Positions 17,124 to 26,286 of a stretch of DNA of 64,000 bases are shown piece by piece. Under the pieces are notes generated by a model. That model did no database searches and was not told the origin of the DNA. It worked only from the letters and a program-made list of their open reading frames with translations. The first letter of the stretch is position 1. Every line of letters begins with the position of its first letter. The stretch spans positions 1-64,000 of the forward strand of contig DATKMK010000120.1 of the NCBI GenBank assembly GCA_035541895.1, written 5' to 3'. This DNA comes from DATKMK01 sp035541895 (lineage in GTDB: Bacteria; Desulfobacterota; Binatia; HRBIN30; JACQVA1). The position numbers were made by a program, and so were the translations under genes.

Positions 17124-17618
17124 CTACTGCCTGGCCCCCTCTGCCGGCTGACTGAACAGGGAATGCGCCATCAAAATTACGACGCCCACGCTGATGAAGG
17201 AGTCCGCGACGTTGAAGGTCGGCCAATGCCAGTCGCGGTAGTGAACGTCGAGAAAGTCCACCACCATTCCACCGCGCATCATGCGATCGGTGAGATTGCC
17301 GAGCGCGCCGCCGAGGATGCCGCCGAGCGCACACAGGAGCAGATACTGCCGTGCACCGACTTGTCGGACGAAGTACAGCAGTGCCGTGATCGCACAGATC
17401 GACACCACGATGAAAAACGGCAACCGCCACGCGGTGTCCAAATTGGCCAAGAACGAAAACGCGCCGCCACGGTTGCGCACGTAACTGATGTGGAAGAACG
17501 AATCGACCACCGGAATCGACTGATACAACTGCATGTGGTGATCAATAAACCATTTCGAAAGTTGATCGAGTCCCAGCACGGCCGCGGCGATGCTGAGCAC
17601 CAAAGCGAACCGGTTCAT
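17124..17618 (-). CDS. lspA: Lipoprotein signal peptidase (signal peptidase II)
   Basis: A 164-aa inner-membrane aspartyl protease that cleaves prolipoprotein signal peptides after lipidation. Four membrane helices are evident, and the catalytic dyad is Asp111 (GNLTDR) and Asp139 (FNVADS). The conserved NRGGAFSF motif is present. The ATG overlaps the ileS stop by four bases (ATGA), the classic ileS-lspA arrangement, so the start was taken there rather than at the longer upstream frame. Confidence 0.95.
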   Translation of the reverse strand: MNRFALVLSIAAAVLGLDQLSKWFIDHHMQLYQSIPVVDSFFHISYVRNRGGAFSFLANLDTAWRLPFFIVVSICAITALLYFVRQVGARQYLLLCALGGILGGALGNLTDRMMRGGMVVDFLDVHYRDWHWPTFNVADSFISVGVVILMAHSLFSQPAEGARQ

Positions 17619-20404
17619 GCGAGGGCCGTCACCACGGCATAGCAGCGATTGCACAAACCCGGATGGTCCGCGTGGGTGCCGACCTCCTCGCTGTAGTTCC
17701 AGCAGCGTTCGCATTTCCCGCCGCGCGCCGATGCCACCTGGACCTTCAACTCGGCGAGCAGCGGACTGGCGGGCGCGGCGAGATCGTCCAACAGCTCGAC
17801 CTGCGAGACGATGAACAGGGCCGGCAGATCCGACGCAATCTCGGCGAGCGCGGGGCGTAGGCCGTCGCTCGCCGCCAATTCGACGCGGGCGTCGAGCGAG
17901 TGGCCGATCTGGCCACTCTTGCGCGCGTCTTCAAGCGCCTTGGTCACGGCCGTGCGCACCGCAAGCAAACGCTCCCAACGAGTTGCGAGCGCGTCGTCAC
18001 TCGCAACCGCGTCGAACGCGGGAAACCCGGCGAGAAACACACTCTCGGCTTTCGCCGCGTGCACCGGAGTATGCGCCCAGATCTCGTCGGCGGTGAACGA
18101 AAGAATCGGCGCCATCAAGCGCGTCAGCGCGTCGAGGATCATCCACTGCGCCGTCTGCGCGGCGCGGCGCTCGCGACTCGTGGGCGCCGAGCAATACAGC
18201 CGGTCCTTCACGATGTCCAAATACAGCGCGCTGAGATCGACGGCGCAGAAGTTGTTGAGGCTGTGGTAGACGAGATGGAACTCGTAGTTCTCGTACGCTT
18301 CGCGACAGCGCGCAATCAAGCTGTGCGTCCGGTGCACAATCCAACGATCCAACTCGGGCATGTCGGCAACCGCGACGCGATCGCGATCGGGGACGAAGTC
18401 GTAGAGGTTACCGAGCAGAAAGCGCGCGGTGTTGCGAATGCGGCGATAGGCTTCGAGCAGCCGTTCGAGGATCTCGGTCGAGATGCGCATGTCGTCGCGA
18501 TAGTCGGCGGCGGACACCCACAGCCGGAGAATATCCGCGCCGTACTTGCTGGTCAGTTGCTTCGGTGCGACGACGTTGCCGACCGACTTGGACATTTTCT
18601 TGCCCTCGGCGTCGACGAAGAAGCCGTGGGTCAGCACCGCCTTGTACGGCGCGGATCGGCCGGTGCCCACTGCCGTCAGCAACGCGGTGTGGAACCAGCC
18701 GCGATGCTGATCGCTGCCTTCGAGGTAGAGATCCGCGCGCTGGCCCAGCTCTGGCCGCGCTTCGACCACGGCGGCGTGGCTGACCCCGGAGTCGAACCAG
18801 ACGTCCAAAATATCCTGCTCGCGTCGAAGCCGGTCGCTCGTGCCGCACTGCGGGCAACGATAGCCGGGCGGGAGCAGCTCGGCATTCGTGCCGCTGAACC
18901 AAATCGTCGCACCGTGCTTGGCGATCTGTGCGGCCGCGTGCTCGGCAACGTTGGGATCGGCGATCACTTCACCGCAGCCATCACAGTAGAGCGCGACGAT
19001 CGGTACGCCCCACACGCGTTGACGCGAGATGCACCAGTCGGGGCGACTCTCCATCATCCCGCGAATGCGGTCGCGTCCCCACGGGGGGATCCACTGGACG
19101 CGTTCGATCTCTCCGAGCACGCGCTCGCGCAAGTTGTTCTGGTCCATCGGAATGAACCACTGCTCGGTGGCGCGGAAGAGCACCGGCTGCTTGCAGCGCC
19201 AGCAGTGCGGGTACGCATGCTTGAACTTTTCGCTCGCCAGCAGCGCCCCGACCTCGCGTAGCTTCGCCAACACCGCCGCATCCGCCTTGAACACGAACTG
19301 CCCCGCGAACTCCGGCACCTCGTCGGTAAATTTGCCGTAAGCATCGACCGGACAGTACACGTCGAGTCCGTTCGCGAGGCCGATGGCGTAGTCTTCATAG
19401 CCATGACCGGGCGCCGTGTGGACGCAGCCCGTGCCCTGTTCGAGCGTGACGTGTTCGCCGAGGACGAACACCGAGTCGCGATCGATCCACGGATGGCGGG
19501 CGCGGCCGCCGGCGAGCGCCGCGCCGCGTACCGACAGCACTTCGCGCGGCGCGTTCCATTTGAGCGCCTGCGCGGTCGCGTCGAGCAAACCGCGCGCGAC
19601 CACGTACACGTTGTCTTCAACCTCCACCGCGACGTATTCGAGTTCGGGATGAAATGCGATCGCCAAGTTGGCGGGCAGCGTCCACGGCGTTGTCGTCCAG
19701 ATGATCACCAAGACATCGCGACCGCGCAACGGTGCGAGCTTCGCCGGCAGTGGATCAGTCACCTTGAAGGCGACGTAAATCGAGGGCGAGGTGTGGTCGG
19801 CGTATTCGACCTCGGCTTCCGCCAACGCGGTCACGCACGACGCGCACCAGTACACCGGTTTCTTGCGTCGATAGAGCACGCCCGACGCCATGAAGCGTCC
19901 CAGCTCGCGCACCTCGGCCGCCTCGTACTCGGGATCGAGCGTGCGGTACGGATGCTCCCAATCGCCGAACACGCCGAGCCGCTTGAATTCCTCGCGTTGG
20001 ATGTCGACGAACTTCAAGGCGTGCTCGCGGCAGAGGCGAATGATCTCCGCCGGCTCCATCTCTCGCTTCTTCCCTTCGAGTTGCTTTTCTACTTGCAGCT
20101 CGATCGGCAACCCGTGGCAATCCCAGCCAGGAATGTACGGGGCGAGGTACCCGGACATCGCCTTCAGCTTGACGATGAAGTCCTTCAGAATCTTGTTGAG
20201 CGCCTGCCCGAGATGGATGTTGTTGTTGGCGTACGGCGGGCCGTCGTGGAGGATGAATTTCGGCTTGCCGGCGTTGACCTCCTGCAGGCGCTGATAGATG
20301 CGCATCTGCTCCCAGCGCGCCAGCATTTCCGGTTCGCGTTGCGGCAAATTGGCGCGCATCGGGAAATCGGTCTTGGGCAAATTGAGCGTGTGCTTGTAGT
20401 CCAT
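17615..20404 (-). CDS. ileS: Isoleucyl-tRNA synthetase
   Basis: A 929-aa class I aminoacyl-tRNA synthetase. The N-terminal motif DGPPYANNNIHLGQALNK (about 54-71) contains the HIGH-equivalent HLG, KMSKS is at about 603-607, and the editing-domain region TTPWTLPANLAIA lies between. A C-terminal zinc ribbon (CERCWNY ... CNRCYAVV) marks the eubacterial type I enzyme. Length is normal. It is followed by an overlapping lspA. No T-box leader is recognisable in the 157-base upstream gap. Confidence 0.97.
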   Translation of the reverse strand: MDYKHTLNLPKTDFPMRANLPQREPEMLARWEQMRIYQRLQEVNAGKPKFILHDGPPYANNNIHLGQALNKILKDFIVKLKAMSGYLAPYIPGWDCHGLPIELQVEKQLEGKKREMEPAEIIRLCREHALKFVDIQREEFKRLGVFGDWEHPYRTLDPEYEAAEVRELGRFMASGVLYRRKKPVYWCASCVTALAEAEVEYADHTSPSIYVAFKVTDPLPAKLAPLRGRDVLVIIWTTTPWTLPANLAIAFHPELEYVAVEVEDNVYVVARGLLDATAQALKWNAPREVLSVRGAALAGGRARHPWIDRDSVFVLGEHVTLEQGTGCVHTAPGHGYEDYAIGLANGLDVYCPVDAYGKFTDEVPEFAGQFVFKADAAVLAKLREVGALLASEKFKHAYPHCWRCKQPVLFRATEQWFIPMDQNNLRERVLGEIERVQWIPPWGRDRIRGMMESRPDWCISRQRVWGVPIVALYCDGCGEVIADPNVAEHAAAQIAKHGATIWFSGTNAELLPPGYRCPQCGTSDRLRREQDILDVWFDSGVSHAAVVEARPELGQRADLYLEGSDQHRGWFHTALLTAVGTGRSAPYKAVLTHGFFVDAEGKKMSKSVGNVVAPKQLTSKYGADILRLWVSAADYRDDMRISTEILERLLEAYRRIRNTARFLLGNLYDFVPDRDRVAVADMPELDRWIVHRTHSLIARCREAYENYEFHLVYHSLNNFCAVDLSALYLDIVKDRLYCSAPTSRERRAAQTAQWMILDALTRLMAPILSFTADEIWAHTPVHAAKAESVFLAGFPAFDAVASDDALATRWERLLAVRTAVTKALEDARKSGQIGHSLDARVELAASDGLRPALAEIASDLPALFIVSQVELLDDLAAPASPLLAELKVQVASARGGKCERCWNYSEEVGTHADHPGLCNRCYAVVTALA

Positions 20405-20448
20405 GCGTCGCTGCGTGTCTTACCAACCGCTCGGCAGCGATTCAATTG

Positions 20449-20561
20449 AGGGTGGTGAGTGGAGAGTGGTGAATCGTGAGTAGAAACCCGGAAAAGCTGG
20501 TTGATCGATCACACAAATGTGATTTTCCGTCGTTCCCTACTCACCCCTGACCATTCACTAC
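20449..20561. repeat. Degenerate intergenic repeat with inverted arms
   Basis: The gap between ileS and the LLM oxidoreductase contains repeated GTGGTGAGT-like units (20449-20483) and an inverted counterpart (CTACTCACCC, CACTACTCACCC) at 20539-20561. A small perfect palindrome ATCACA/TGTGAT with a CAAA loop lies near its centre. No gene fits. Similar units recur near 53.95 kb. Confidence 0.5.
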
Positions 20562-21503
20562 TCACCCGAACGCCGGCATCACCCGATCGATGAACACCTG
20601 CAATCCCTCGATATCAAACGGTGCGCGCAGCGCCAGGATGATCCATTGCGCCCCGTTGCTCACGTACTGGCCGATGCGGTCGATGACTTGTTGCGGCGTG
20701 CCGATCAGCATGCCCGGCTCCATGAAGCTCAGCGCACCGCCGAACTGCGCCACCAAGCCGTCGCGCTTCTTCTGGGCGTCGGCTTCGTTGGCGCCGATCG
20801 CCAACCCGAGATTCACTGTCCGCAGCAGCGAGGCTGGATCGCGGCGCTCGCGCTCGCACCATTGCGTCAGCACTTGATTCTTCTGCGCAAACAGCTCGGG
20901 GCCGATGAACGGGACGTTCCAGCCGTCGGCGTACATCGCCGCCAGCCGCAGCAAGCGCTTCTCGCCCATGCCGCCGACCCAGAGACGCGGGTTCTTCTGC
21001 ATCGGCTTCGGATCGCAGCGCGCTTCGGTCAACGTGTAGTGCGTGCCTTTGAACGTCGTGACTTCCTGCGTGAACAGACCCCGGACGATCTGCAATCCCT
21101 CTTCGAGTTGATCGAGGCGATCTTTGATCGGCAGGAATGGAATGCCGTAAGCGTCGAATTCGAGTTGGCTCCAGCCGGCGCCGAGGCCGAGCTCCATGCG
21201 TCCACCGCTGACGTGATCGACCGTTACCATCGCGTTCGCGAGCACGGCGGGATGACGGTAGCTGATGCAGAACACCAGCGAGCCGACGCGCACGTTCTTG
21301 GTTTCGGCGGCGAGCGCCGTCATGATCGACACGGCTTCGAAGCACGTGCCCTGCGCGTCGCCGGGCAGCAACATCGCGGGATAGAAATGATCCCAGATCG
21401 ACGCCCAATAGAACCCCGAGCGATCGACGAGCCGCCACACCGTTCGGAGATCGTCGAGCGTGCAGTTTTGCGGGCCGGTATGCACACCGAAACGGAGGCT
21501 CAT
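20562..21503 (-). CDS. LLM-class flavin/F420-dependent oxidoreductase
   Basis: A 313-aa TIM-barrel oxidoreductase of the luciferase-like monooxygenase superfamily. Typical strands and turns are RFGVHTGPQNC, IWDHFYPAML, GSLVFCISYRHPAVLANA, VSGGRMELGLGAGW and WVGGMGEKRLLRL. Members use F420 or FMN; the sequence looks most like F420-type proteins of actinobacteria and environmental MAGs, but the cofactor is not proven here. It lies 17 bases downstream of the creatininase-family gene and is probably co-transcribed. Substrate unknown. Confidence 0.88.
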   Translation of the reverse strand: MSLRFGVHTGPQNCTLDDLRTVWRLVDRSGFYWASIWDHFYPAMLLPGDAQGTCFEAVSIMTALAAETKNVRVGSLVFCISYRHPAVLANAMVTVDHVSGGRMELGLGAGWSQLEFDAYGIPFLPIKDRLDQLEEGLQIVRGLFTQEVTTFKGTHYTLTEARCDPKPMQKNPRLWVGGMGEKRLLRLAAMYADGWNVPFIGPELFAQKNQVLTQWCERERRDPASLLRTVNLGLAIGANEADAQKKRDGLVAQFGGALSFMEPGMLIGTPQQVIDRIGQYVSNGAQWIILALRAPFDIEGLQVFIDRVMPAFG

Positions 21504-21520
21504 GGCTGATCGCGTATCGC

Positions 21521-22543
21521 TTATCGCCGGAAAATCAGAAACGCCAAGAGCACGGCCGCCGCGATCCCGACACGCCGCCAGAAGTGGGGTTGGATGATCG
21601 TGGGATCAGACGCGACGCTGCGCACATCGCGCGCCCGCATGCGTCCGCCGGTCACCGATTCAACCAGTTCCAGGCAATCGCGCGCCATGATCTCGCGGAA
21701 CGCGTGGCCGATCTCCATCGACGCGACCGACGGATCGCCTTGATACGACACCACCGGCCCGCCGTAACCATAGCGGGCATTCAGCAACCAGCCGATGCCG
21801 CCGGCGATGCCGTGGAACAAGGTCTTCAGATACGCCGGGTCGCCGCCGCGACGCTGGTGCCAGCCGATGACGCGATCGCCCAGCCGAGCCAAGGGCCTGA
21901 ACGACGGCGGTTGCAGCGGCCCGAGCGTCTGCCAATCGCGCTCGACCAACTCGGGCTGCTGCGCCAACATGAACGAGGTCTCCCAACTGCCCGCGTGCTC
22001 GCCGCTGAGCAGTCCGGCACGTTCGGCATCGGTCAGGGCACGGCCGATGATCTCTTCGACTTGTTCGAAGCGCTCGCCGCTGACGATGCGATGCAGAGTC
22101 ACGATCGACGGGGAGAACATCTGCACGCCGTCGCGCCGGCTCACGGTTCGACACGCCGCCTCGATCGCCGCCGCATGACGCGGGCCACCGTGGCCGTTGG
22201 TCACGACGATATACTTGTAGCCGGCCCGTGCGAGCGAGCGGCCATGCGCCACCAAGGCCGAGTGGACCGTTCGCTGCGACGCGTCCATGGAACCTGCGAG
22301 CGGCAATTCGTCGGTCCCCAGCGGCAACGGCGGCATCTGAACCACCGTCCACTCAGGATGGTTCTCGGCGAAGCGTCGTCCGGTCTCCTCCGCCATCCAC
22401 CGCGCCATGTAGAAGTCCATTCCCAGCGGCAGATGCGGCCCGTGCACTTCGAGCGCGCTCATGGGCTGAAAGCACACGGTTCGATGACCGTCGAGCCGAC
22501 ACACCTTGGTGTACGTAAGTTCTTCGGCGCGGATGACCGCCAT
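21521..22543 (-). CDS. Creatininase-family amidohydrolase with C-terminal membrane anchor
   Basis: A 340-aa protein of the creatininase/mycofactocin-MftE family. Metal-ligand motifs are EVHGPHLPLGMD near residue 34, TNGHGG near 117 and GEHAGSWETSF near 178. The ATG at 22543 follows AGGAG; the longer frame overlaps the kinase gene and is not family-like. Unusually, the C-terminus after the catalytic domain has a hydrophobic segment (VGIAAAVLLAFLIF) closed by two Arg, like a tail anchor. Family activities are amide-bond hydrolysis of creatinine, formamides or modified peptides; the neighbouring F420/FMN oxidoreductase hints at cofactor or xenobiotic metabolism. Confidence 0.85.
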   Translation of the reverse strand: MAVIRAEELTYTKVCRLDGHRTVCFQPMSALEVHGPHLPLGMDFYMARWMAEETGRRFAENHPEWTVVQMPPLPLGTDELPLAGSMDASQRTVHSALVAHGRSLARAGYKYIVVTNGHGGPRHAAAIEAACRTVSRRDGVQMFSPSIVTLHRIVSGERFEQVEEIIGRALTDAERAGLLSGEHAGSWETSFMLAQQPELVERDWQTLGPLQPPSFRPLARLGDRVIGWHQRRGGDPAYLKTLFHGIAGGIGWLLNARYGYGGPVVSYQGDPSVASMEIGHAFREIMARDCLELVESVTGGRMRARDVRSVASDPTIIQPHFWRRVGIAAAVLLAFLIFRR

Positions 22544-22610
22544 ATGCGCTCCTGTGCCGGCACCAACTCTAGCCGCTTGGGCGCGGCAACGGCAAGCCGC
22601 GCACCGCAAA

Positions 22611-24326
22611 TCACGCGACGGCGATCGGCAGCGACACGGTGAACGTGGAGCCCACGCCGGCTTCGCTGGCAACGGCCAATCGGCCCTGCATCAGCTCCGC
22701 GAGTTGCCGCGAGAGGAACAGCCCGATTCCGGCGCCGCCTGCGCGATCTCCGTCGTTGGCGCGATAGAAGAGGTCAAAAACCTTCGGCAGCTCGTCTGCG
22801 GCGATGCCGACACCTGTGTCGCGGACGGTGATGTCCACGGACTCGCCGTCGGTGCGCGCGCCGAGAACGATCTCGCCCGCGTCGGTGAACTTGACCGCGT
22901 TCGACAACAGGTTCGTCAGAATCTGACGCAAGCGAACCGGATCGGCGCGCACCGGAGGAGTGTCTGACGGGAGATCGGTCGCGAATCGCACGCGGCGCGC
23001 GCCGAGCAAAACCGCAACGGTCTCCGCCATGTCGTCGAACAACGGCGGCAGCGCGACGGCTTCGAGGTGCACCGGCAACTTGCCGCCCTCGATGCGGGCG
23101 TGTTCGAGCAAGTCACCCGTCAATCGGAGCGTGGTACCAGCCACGCGTTCGACGCGGCCGAGCGCGTGCACTTGGTCCGCCGTTAGCGAACCGAACGCGC
23201 CGTCGCGCAGGAGCTGAACGTAGCCCAGCATGACGTTCAACGGGGAGCGAATCTCATGCGAGACGGCCGCGATGAATTCGGACTTCTTGCGGTTCGCGCG
23301 TTCGGTCTGTCCCAATGCCTCGCGCAGCGCGGCGTACGCGCGGCTGTTTTCGACGGCCACAGCCACCGAGTCGGCGAGACTCTGCAATGTGCGCTCGTCG
23401 TCGGCCGAGAATGAATGCTCGGTTCGAGTGCTGACTCCCAATGTACCGATGGGTTTTCCCTGCACGCGCAGCGGAACCACCACGATCGCGGCGATCCCTG
23501 CCGCGAGCGCTTCGCCGGCCGCGGGAAACTCGCGCGCGACGCGACTGCAGCGTAAGGGACGGTTCTCGCGAAACGCGATCCCCGTCAGGCTGCCGTCGAT
23601 CGCAATCGGGCGCCCGACGAAACTCTGCCCCGCGCCGATCAAACTCCGCAGGCGCAAGGTGCGTCCATCCGGGTTGACCAACGTCAATCCAGCGGTGTCG
23701 GCCGCCAACAACTGGATTGCGCCACGGAGAATTAGATCGAGCACGGGTTCGATGTCGAGCGATTGCACGATGGCATGGCCGACGGTCCGCAGCCGCTCCG
23801 AAATCTCGAGCGCGCGCTGCAGCCGCTGGCCGATGTCCGAGAGGTACCGCTCGCGCGCGTCGGTGTAGGCTTCGGAGAGCACCATGCTGAGCTGATACCC
23901 GAGACGAGTTTGGGCGAGTTGGATGCGTTTGATGCCGGCCGGATCGTCCGCGTAGAGCCGTTCGATCCACTGACTGATCACCCGTTCGGCGACGCGGGCG
24001 GAGTAGTGAATGCCGCGATGATCGAAGACCACCGCGCCGTGTGCCTGGCCGCTGATGGCGGCGAGGTTGCGTTGGTAGTGCGTCTCGTACAACGCCTCGA
24101 CATCGCCGCGCGACAGGTGCGCATAGATGCTGCGGGCAACCGTGTCGTTGAAGTAAGTGAGCGACTGGCGATACGCGAGCGGATCCACCCCGGCCGGGAC
24201 CGGACGCGCCATCAACTCATCAACCCACGCCGCAACAATCTCGTCGTGGTGCGGCGCCAAACGTTCGACCAACTCTTTGAGCAACGACCGATCTTCCTCG
24301 GTCAGCAGGTCGGCTTCGAGTTTCAT
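22611..24326 (-). CDS. GAF-domain sensor histidine kinase
   Basis: A 571-aa soluble kinase. An all-helical N-terminal domain (about 1-165) of unassigned type is followed by a GAF domain (about 185-330, with LLAADTAGLTLV and VPLRVQGKPIGTLGV), a HisKA dimerisation domain with phospho-accepting His357 (AVSHEIRSPLN), and a HATPase domain (NLLSNAVKF, DTGVGIA, GAGIGLFLSRQL). No membrane segment is seen. The N-terminal region could be a globin-like or RsbR-like sensor, but I cannot decide. No response regulator gene is adjacent, so the kinase is an orphan here. It precedes the creatininase gene by about 67 bases. Confidence 0.9.
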   Translation of the reverse strand: MKLEADLLTEEDRSLLKELVERLAPHHDEIVAAWVDELMARPVPAGVDPLAYRQSLTYFNDTVARSIYAHLSRGDVEALYETHYQRNLAAISGQAHGAVVFDHRGIHYSARVAERVISQWIERLYADDPAGIKRIQLAQTRLGYQLSMVLSEAYTDARERYLSDIGQRLQRALEISERLRTVGHAIVQSLDIEPVLDLILRGAIQLLAADTAGLTLVNPDGRTLRLRSLIGAGQSFVGRPIAIDGSLTGIAFRENRPLRCSRVAREFPAAGEALAAGIAAIVVVPLRVQGKPIGTLGVSTRTEHSFSADDERTLQSLADSVAVAVENSRAYAALREALGQTERANRKKSEFIAAVSHEIRSPLNVMLGYVQLLRDGAFGSLTADQVHALGRVERVAGTTLRLTGDLLEHARIEGGKLPVHLEAVALPPLFDDMAETVAVLLGARRVRFATDLPSDTPPVRADPVRLRQILTNLLSNAVKFTDAGEIVLGARTDGESVDITVRDTGVGIAADELPKVFDLFYRANDGDRAGGAGIGLFLSRQLAELMQGRLAVASEAGVGSTFTVSLPIAVA

Positions 24327-24441
24327 CGGCGCGCTCGTCCCTTCGACTATTAGCGTGCGTCGGCAACCCTGCGCAACGCAAATTGATCACGGAAGGTGGT
24401 CAGCCGTTGCACTTCCGCGGCGCGCCGGGCATCCTGCCGCA

Positions 24442-25308
24442 ATGAGCCACGCCCAACGGATTCGCGACCTGGTTCGGCGTCCCGAACCGCTCGTGATGGC
24501 CGGCGTGTACGATGCCCTCAGCGCGCGCTTGGCGACACAAGCCGGTTTCGAGGTGATTTTCGTCGGCGGGTACAGTGTCGCCGCCACCGCGCTCGGCGAA
24601 CCGGATTTCGGCCTGCTGACGCAGACCGAAATCGCCGCCACCGCCCGCGCGGTCTGTGGTGTCACACCGGTTCCGGTGCTGATCGACTGCGACACGGGTT
24701 ACGGCAATGCCATCAACGTGATTCGCACCGTGCGCGAAATGCAACGCGCCGGCGCCGCCGGCATGTTCATCGAAGATCAAGTATGGCCCAAACGCTGCGG
24801 ACACATGCGCGGCAAGCGCGTGATCCCGCTCGACGAGCATCTGCCAAAACTGCGCGCCGCGATCGATGCGCGCCAGACCGGCGATCTCTTCTTGGTGGCG
24901 CGCACCGACGCGCGCGCCGCGATCGACCTTGACGAAGCGATTCGCCGCGGGCGCGCCTTTCGCGATCTGGGCGTCGACGCCGTGTTCGTAGAGGCACCGG
25001 AATCCGTCGACGAGTTGCGGGCCGTAGCTCAGGCGCTGCCCGACATCCCGTTGGTCGCCAACATGGTCGAGCACGGCCGCACGCCGATGCTGTCGAAGGC
25101 GCAACTCGGCGCCCTCGGATTCCGGCTGATTGTGTATCCGCTATCGGGACTGCTTGCCGTCGCGCGCGCGCTGCGCGAGACCTACCAGCACCTGCGCGCC
25201 AACGGGGACACACGCGCGCTGCTCGATCGCTTGCTCACGTTCGAGGAGTTTCACGCCGTCATCGATCTCGAAGCCAAGTACGCGCTCGACGAACGGTACC
25301 AAAAGTAA
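24442..25308 (+). CDS. Isocitrate lyase/PEP mutase-family protein
   Basis: A 288-aa TIM-barrel enzyme of the isocitrate lyase/phosphoenolpyruvate mutase superfamily. Present are the N-terminal PLVMAGVYDALSARLA, the metal site IDCDTGYGN, and the active-site loop EDQVWPKRCGHMRGK with the lyase-type Cys. That loop favours a C-C lyase (2-methylisocitrate lyase-like or oxaloacetate decarboxylase-like) over a phosphonate mutase. The ATG at 24442 begins the family alignment; the open frame upstream is antisense to the kinase gene. Divergent from the histidine kinase. Confidence 0.88.
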   Translation: MSHAQRIRDLVRRPEPLVMAGVYDALSARLATQAGFEVIFVGGYSVAATALGEPDFGLLTQTEIAATARAVCGVTPVPVLIDCDTGYGNAINVIRTVREMQRAGAAGMFIEDQVWPKRCGHMRGKRVIPLDEHLPKLRAAIDARQTGDLFLVARTDARAAIDLDEAIRRGRAFRDLGVDAVFVEAPESVDELRAVAQALPDIPLVANMVEHGRTPMLSKAQLGALGFRLIVYPLSGLLAVARALRETYQHLRANGDTRALLDRLLTFEEFHAVIDLEAKYALDERYQK

Positions 25309-25325
25309 GCCGCGACGGCCGGGCG

Positions 25326-25553
25326 CTAGGAAAGCTTCTTCACCTTGCCTTTGCCGAACCGAGATAAGCCCTCGTTCAACATCGCCACCACGACTTCACC
25401 CTTGCGGGTGTGCAATTGACGCCCGACATCGTCGAGTCGGGCCAGCAAGTCGACCGGCAAGCGCACGCTCAGCAAACGCTCTGGAACCGGTTCCCGCTTG
25501 AGCAGATCACCTAACATCAAATTCGGCTGCATGACACTCTTACGTCGTGGCAT
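25326..25553 (-). CDS. Ribbon-helix-helix-like small protein
   Basis: A 75-aa basic protein with an RHH/CopG-like core: a strand LLSVRLPVDLLARLDDVG leading into helices GEVVVAMLNEGLSRFG. Such proteins are DNA-binding antitoxins or small regulators. No toxin-like partner is adjacent; the upstream gene on the strand is thiE, 68 bases away, and downstream is the convergent ICL/PEP-mutase gene. The N-terminal extension (MPRRKSVMQPNLMLGDLL) is unusual for minimal RHH proteins. Confidence 0.7.
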   Translation of the reverse strand: MPRRKSVMQPNLMLGDLLKREPVPERLLSVRLPVDLLARLDDVGRQLHTRKGEVVVAMLNEGLSRFGKGKVKKLS

Positions 25554-25621
25554 ATCGATTACCTATGTGAGAGATTGTTTTGCAATCCAAACCAAATCGC
25601 TGGTTTTCTTCTACCGGTGTT

Positions 25622-26269
25622 TCACCACAGATTGCAAGCCCCATCGCAGTCACCGCGCAGCACCCTCGCCGCTCGTGTCGGATCTGCTGCGCTGCAGATC
25701 GCACGCACCACCGCGATGCCGGTCGCACCCGCCTGCCGGACCGCAGCGACATCGTCCGCGTCGATCCCACCAATCGCCAGCACCGGAAGCACAACGCGTT
25801 GTCGCGCCTCGGCGAGCCTTGCGAGTCCCAGCGGCGCGCCGTACGCCGCCTTTGACGGCGTCGCATAAATCGGCCCGAGCACCGCGAAGTCGGCACCGTC
25901 ACGGGCGGCCGCCTCGATCTCGCCAACCGCGTGCGTCGAGACGCCGATCAGCAAACGGTCGCCGACCAACCGCCGTGCATCCGCGCACGCAAACGACGTC
26001 GCAGGCAGATGCACACCGTCGGCCCCCGCCGCCAGCGCGACGTCGACGCGATCATTGATCAGCAGACGCGCGCCATGCCGGCGGCAGATCGGGAGTAGCG
26101 CGCGGGCGAGTTCGAGCCGGGCGCGGGCGTCGAGATCCTTTTCCCGCACCTGCACCGCGTCGACGCCACCATGCAGCGCAGCCTCGACGACGTCGATCAG
26201 CGGACGCCCGGCGGTCTGGGTACGATCGGTGATGAGGTAGAGCCGAATCGGCGCGTGAGCGGTCGCCAC
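25622..26269 (-). CDS. thiE: Thiamine-phosphate synthase
   Basis: A 215-aa TIM-barrel enzyme that joins HMP pyrophosphate and thiazole phosphate to give thiamine phosphate. Motifs are LITDRTQTAGR at the N-terminus, GVDAVQVREKDLDAR, LLINDRVDVALAAGADGVHLP and GPIYATPSK with the phosphate-binding LAIGGI. The start is a GTG at 26269. The last residues (GDCDGACNLW) extend past the usual end and are not family-like. It lies 17 bases downstream of thiG in a thiS-thiG-thiE order. Confidence 0.95.
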   Translation of the reverse strand: MATAHAPIRLYLITDRTQTAGRPLIDVVEAALHGGVDAVQVREKDLDARARLELARALLPICRRHGARLLINDRVDVALAAGADGVHLPATSFACADARRLVGDRLLIGVSTHAVGEIEAAARDGADFAVLGPIYATPSKAAYGAPLGLARLAEARQRVVLPVLAIGGIDADDVAAVRQAGATGIAVVRAICSAADPTRAARVLRGDCDGACNLW

Positions 26270-26286
26270 GCCAACCCCACAACCCG

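Noticed and set aside
20405..20561. T-box leader or terminator before ileS
   Set aside because: No T-box sequence or specifier-loop pattern is visible, and the palindromes lack T-runs in the correct direction; the gap is better described as repeat-filled.
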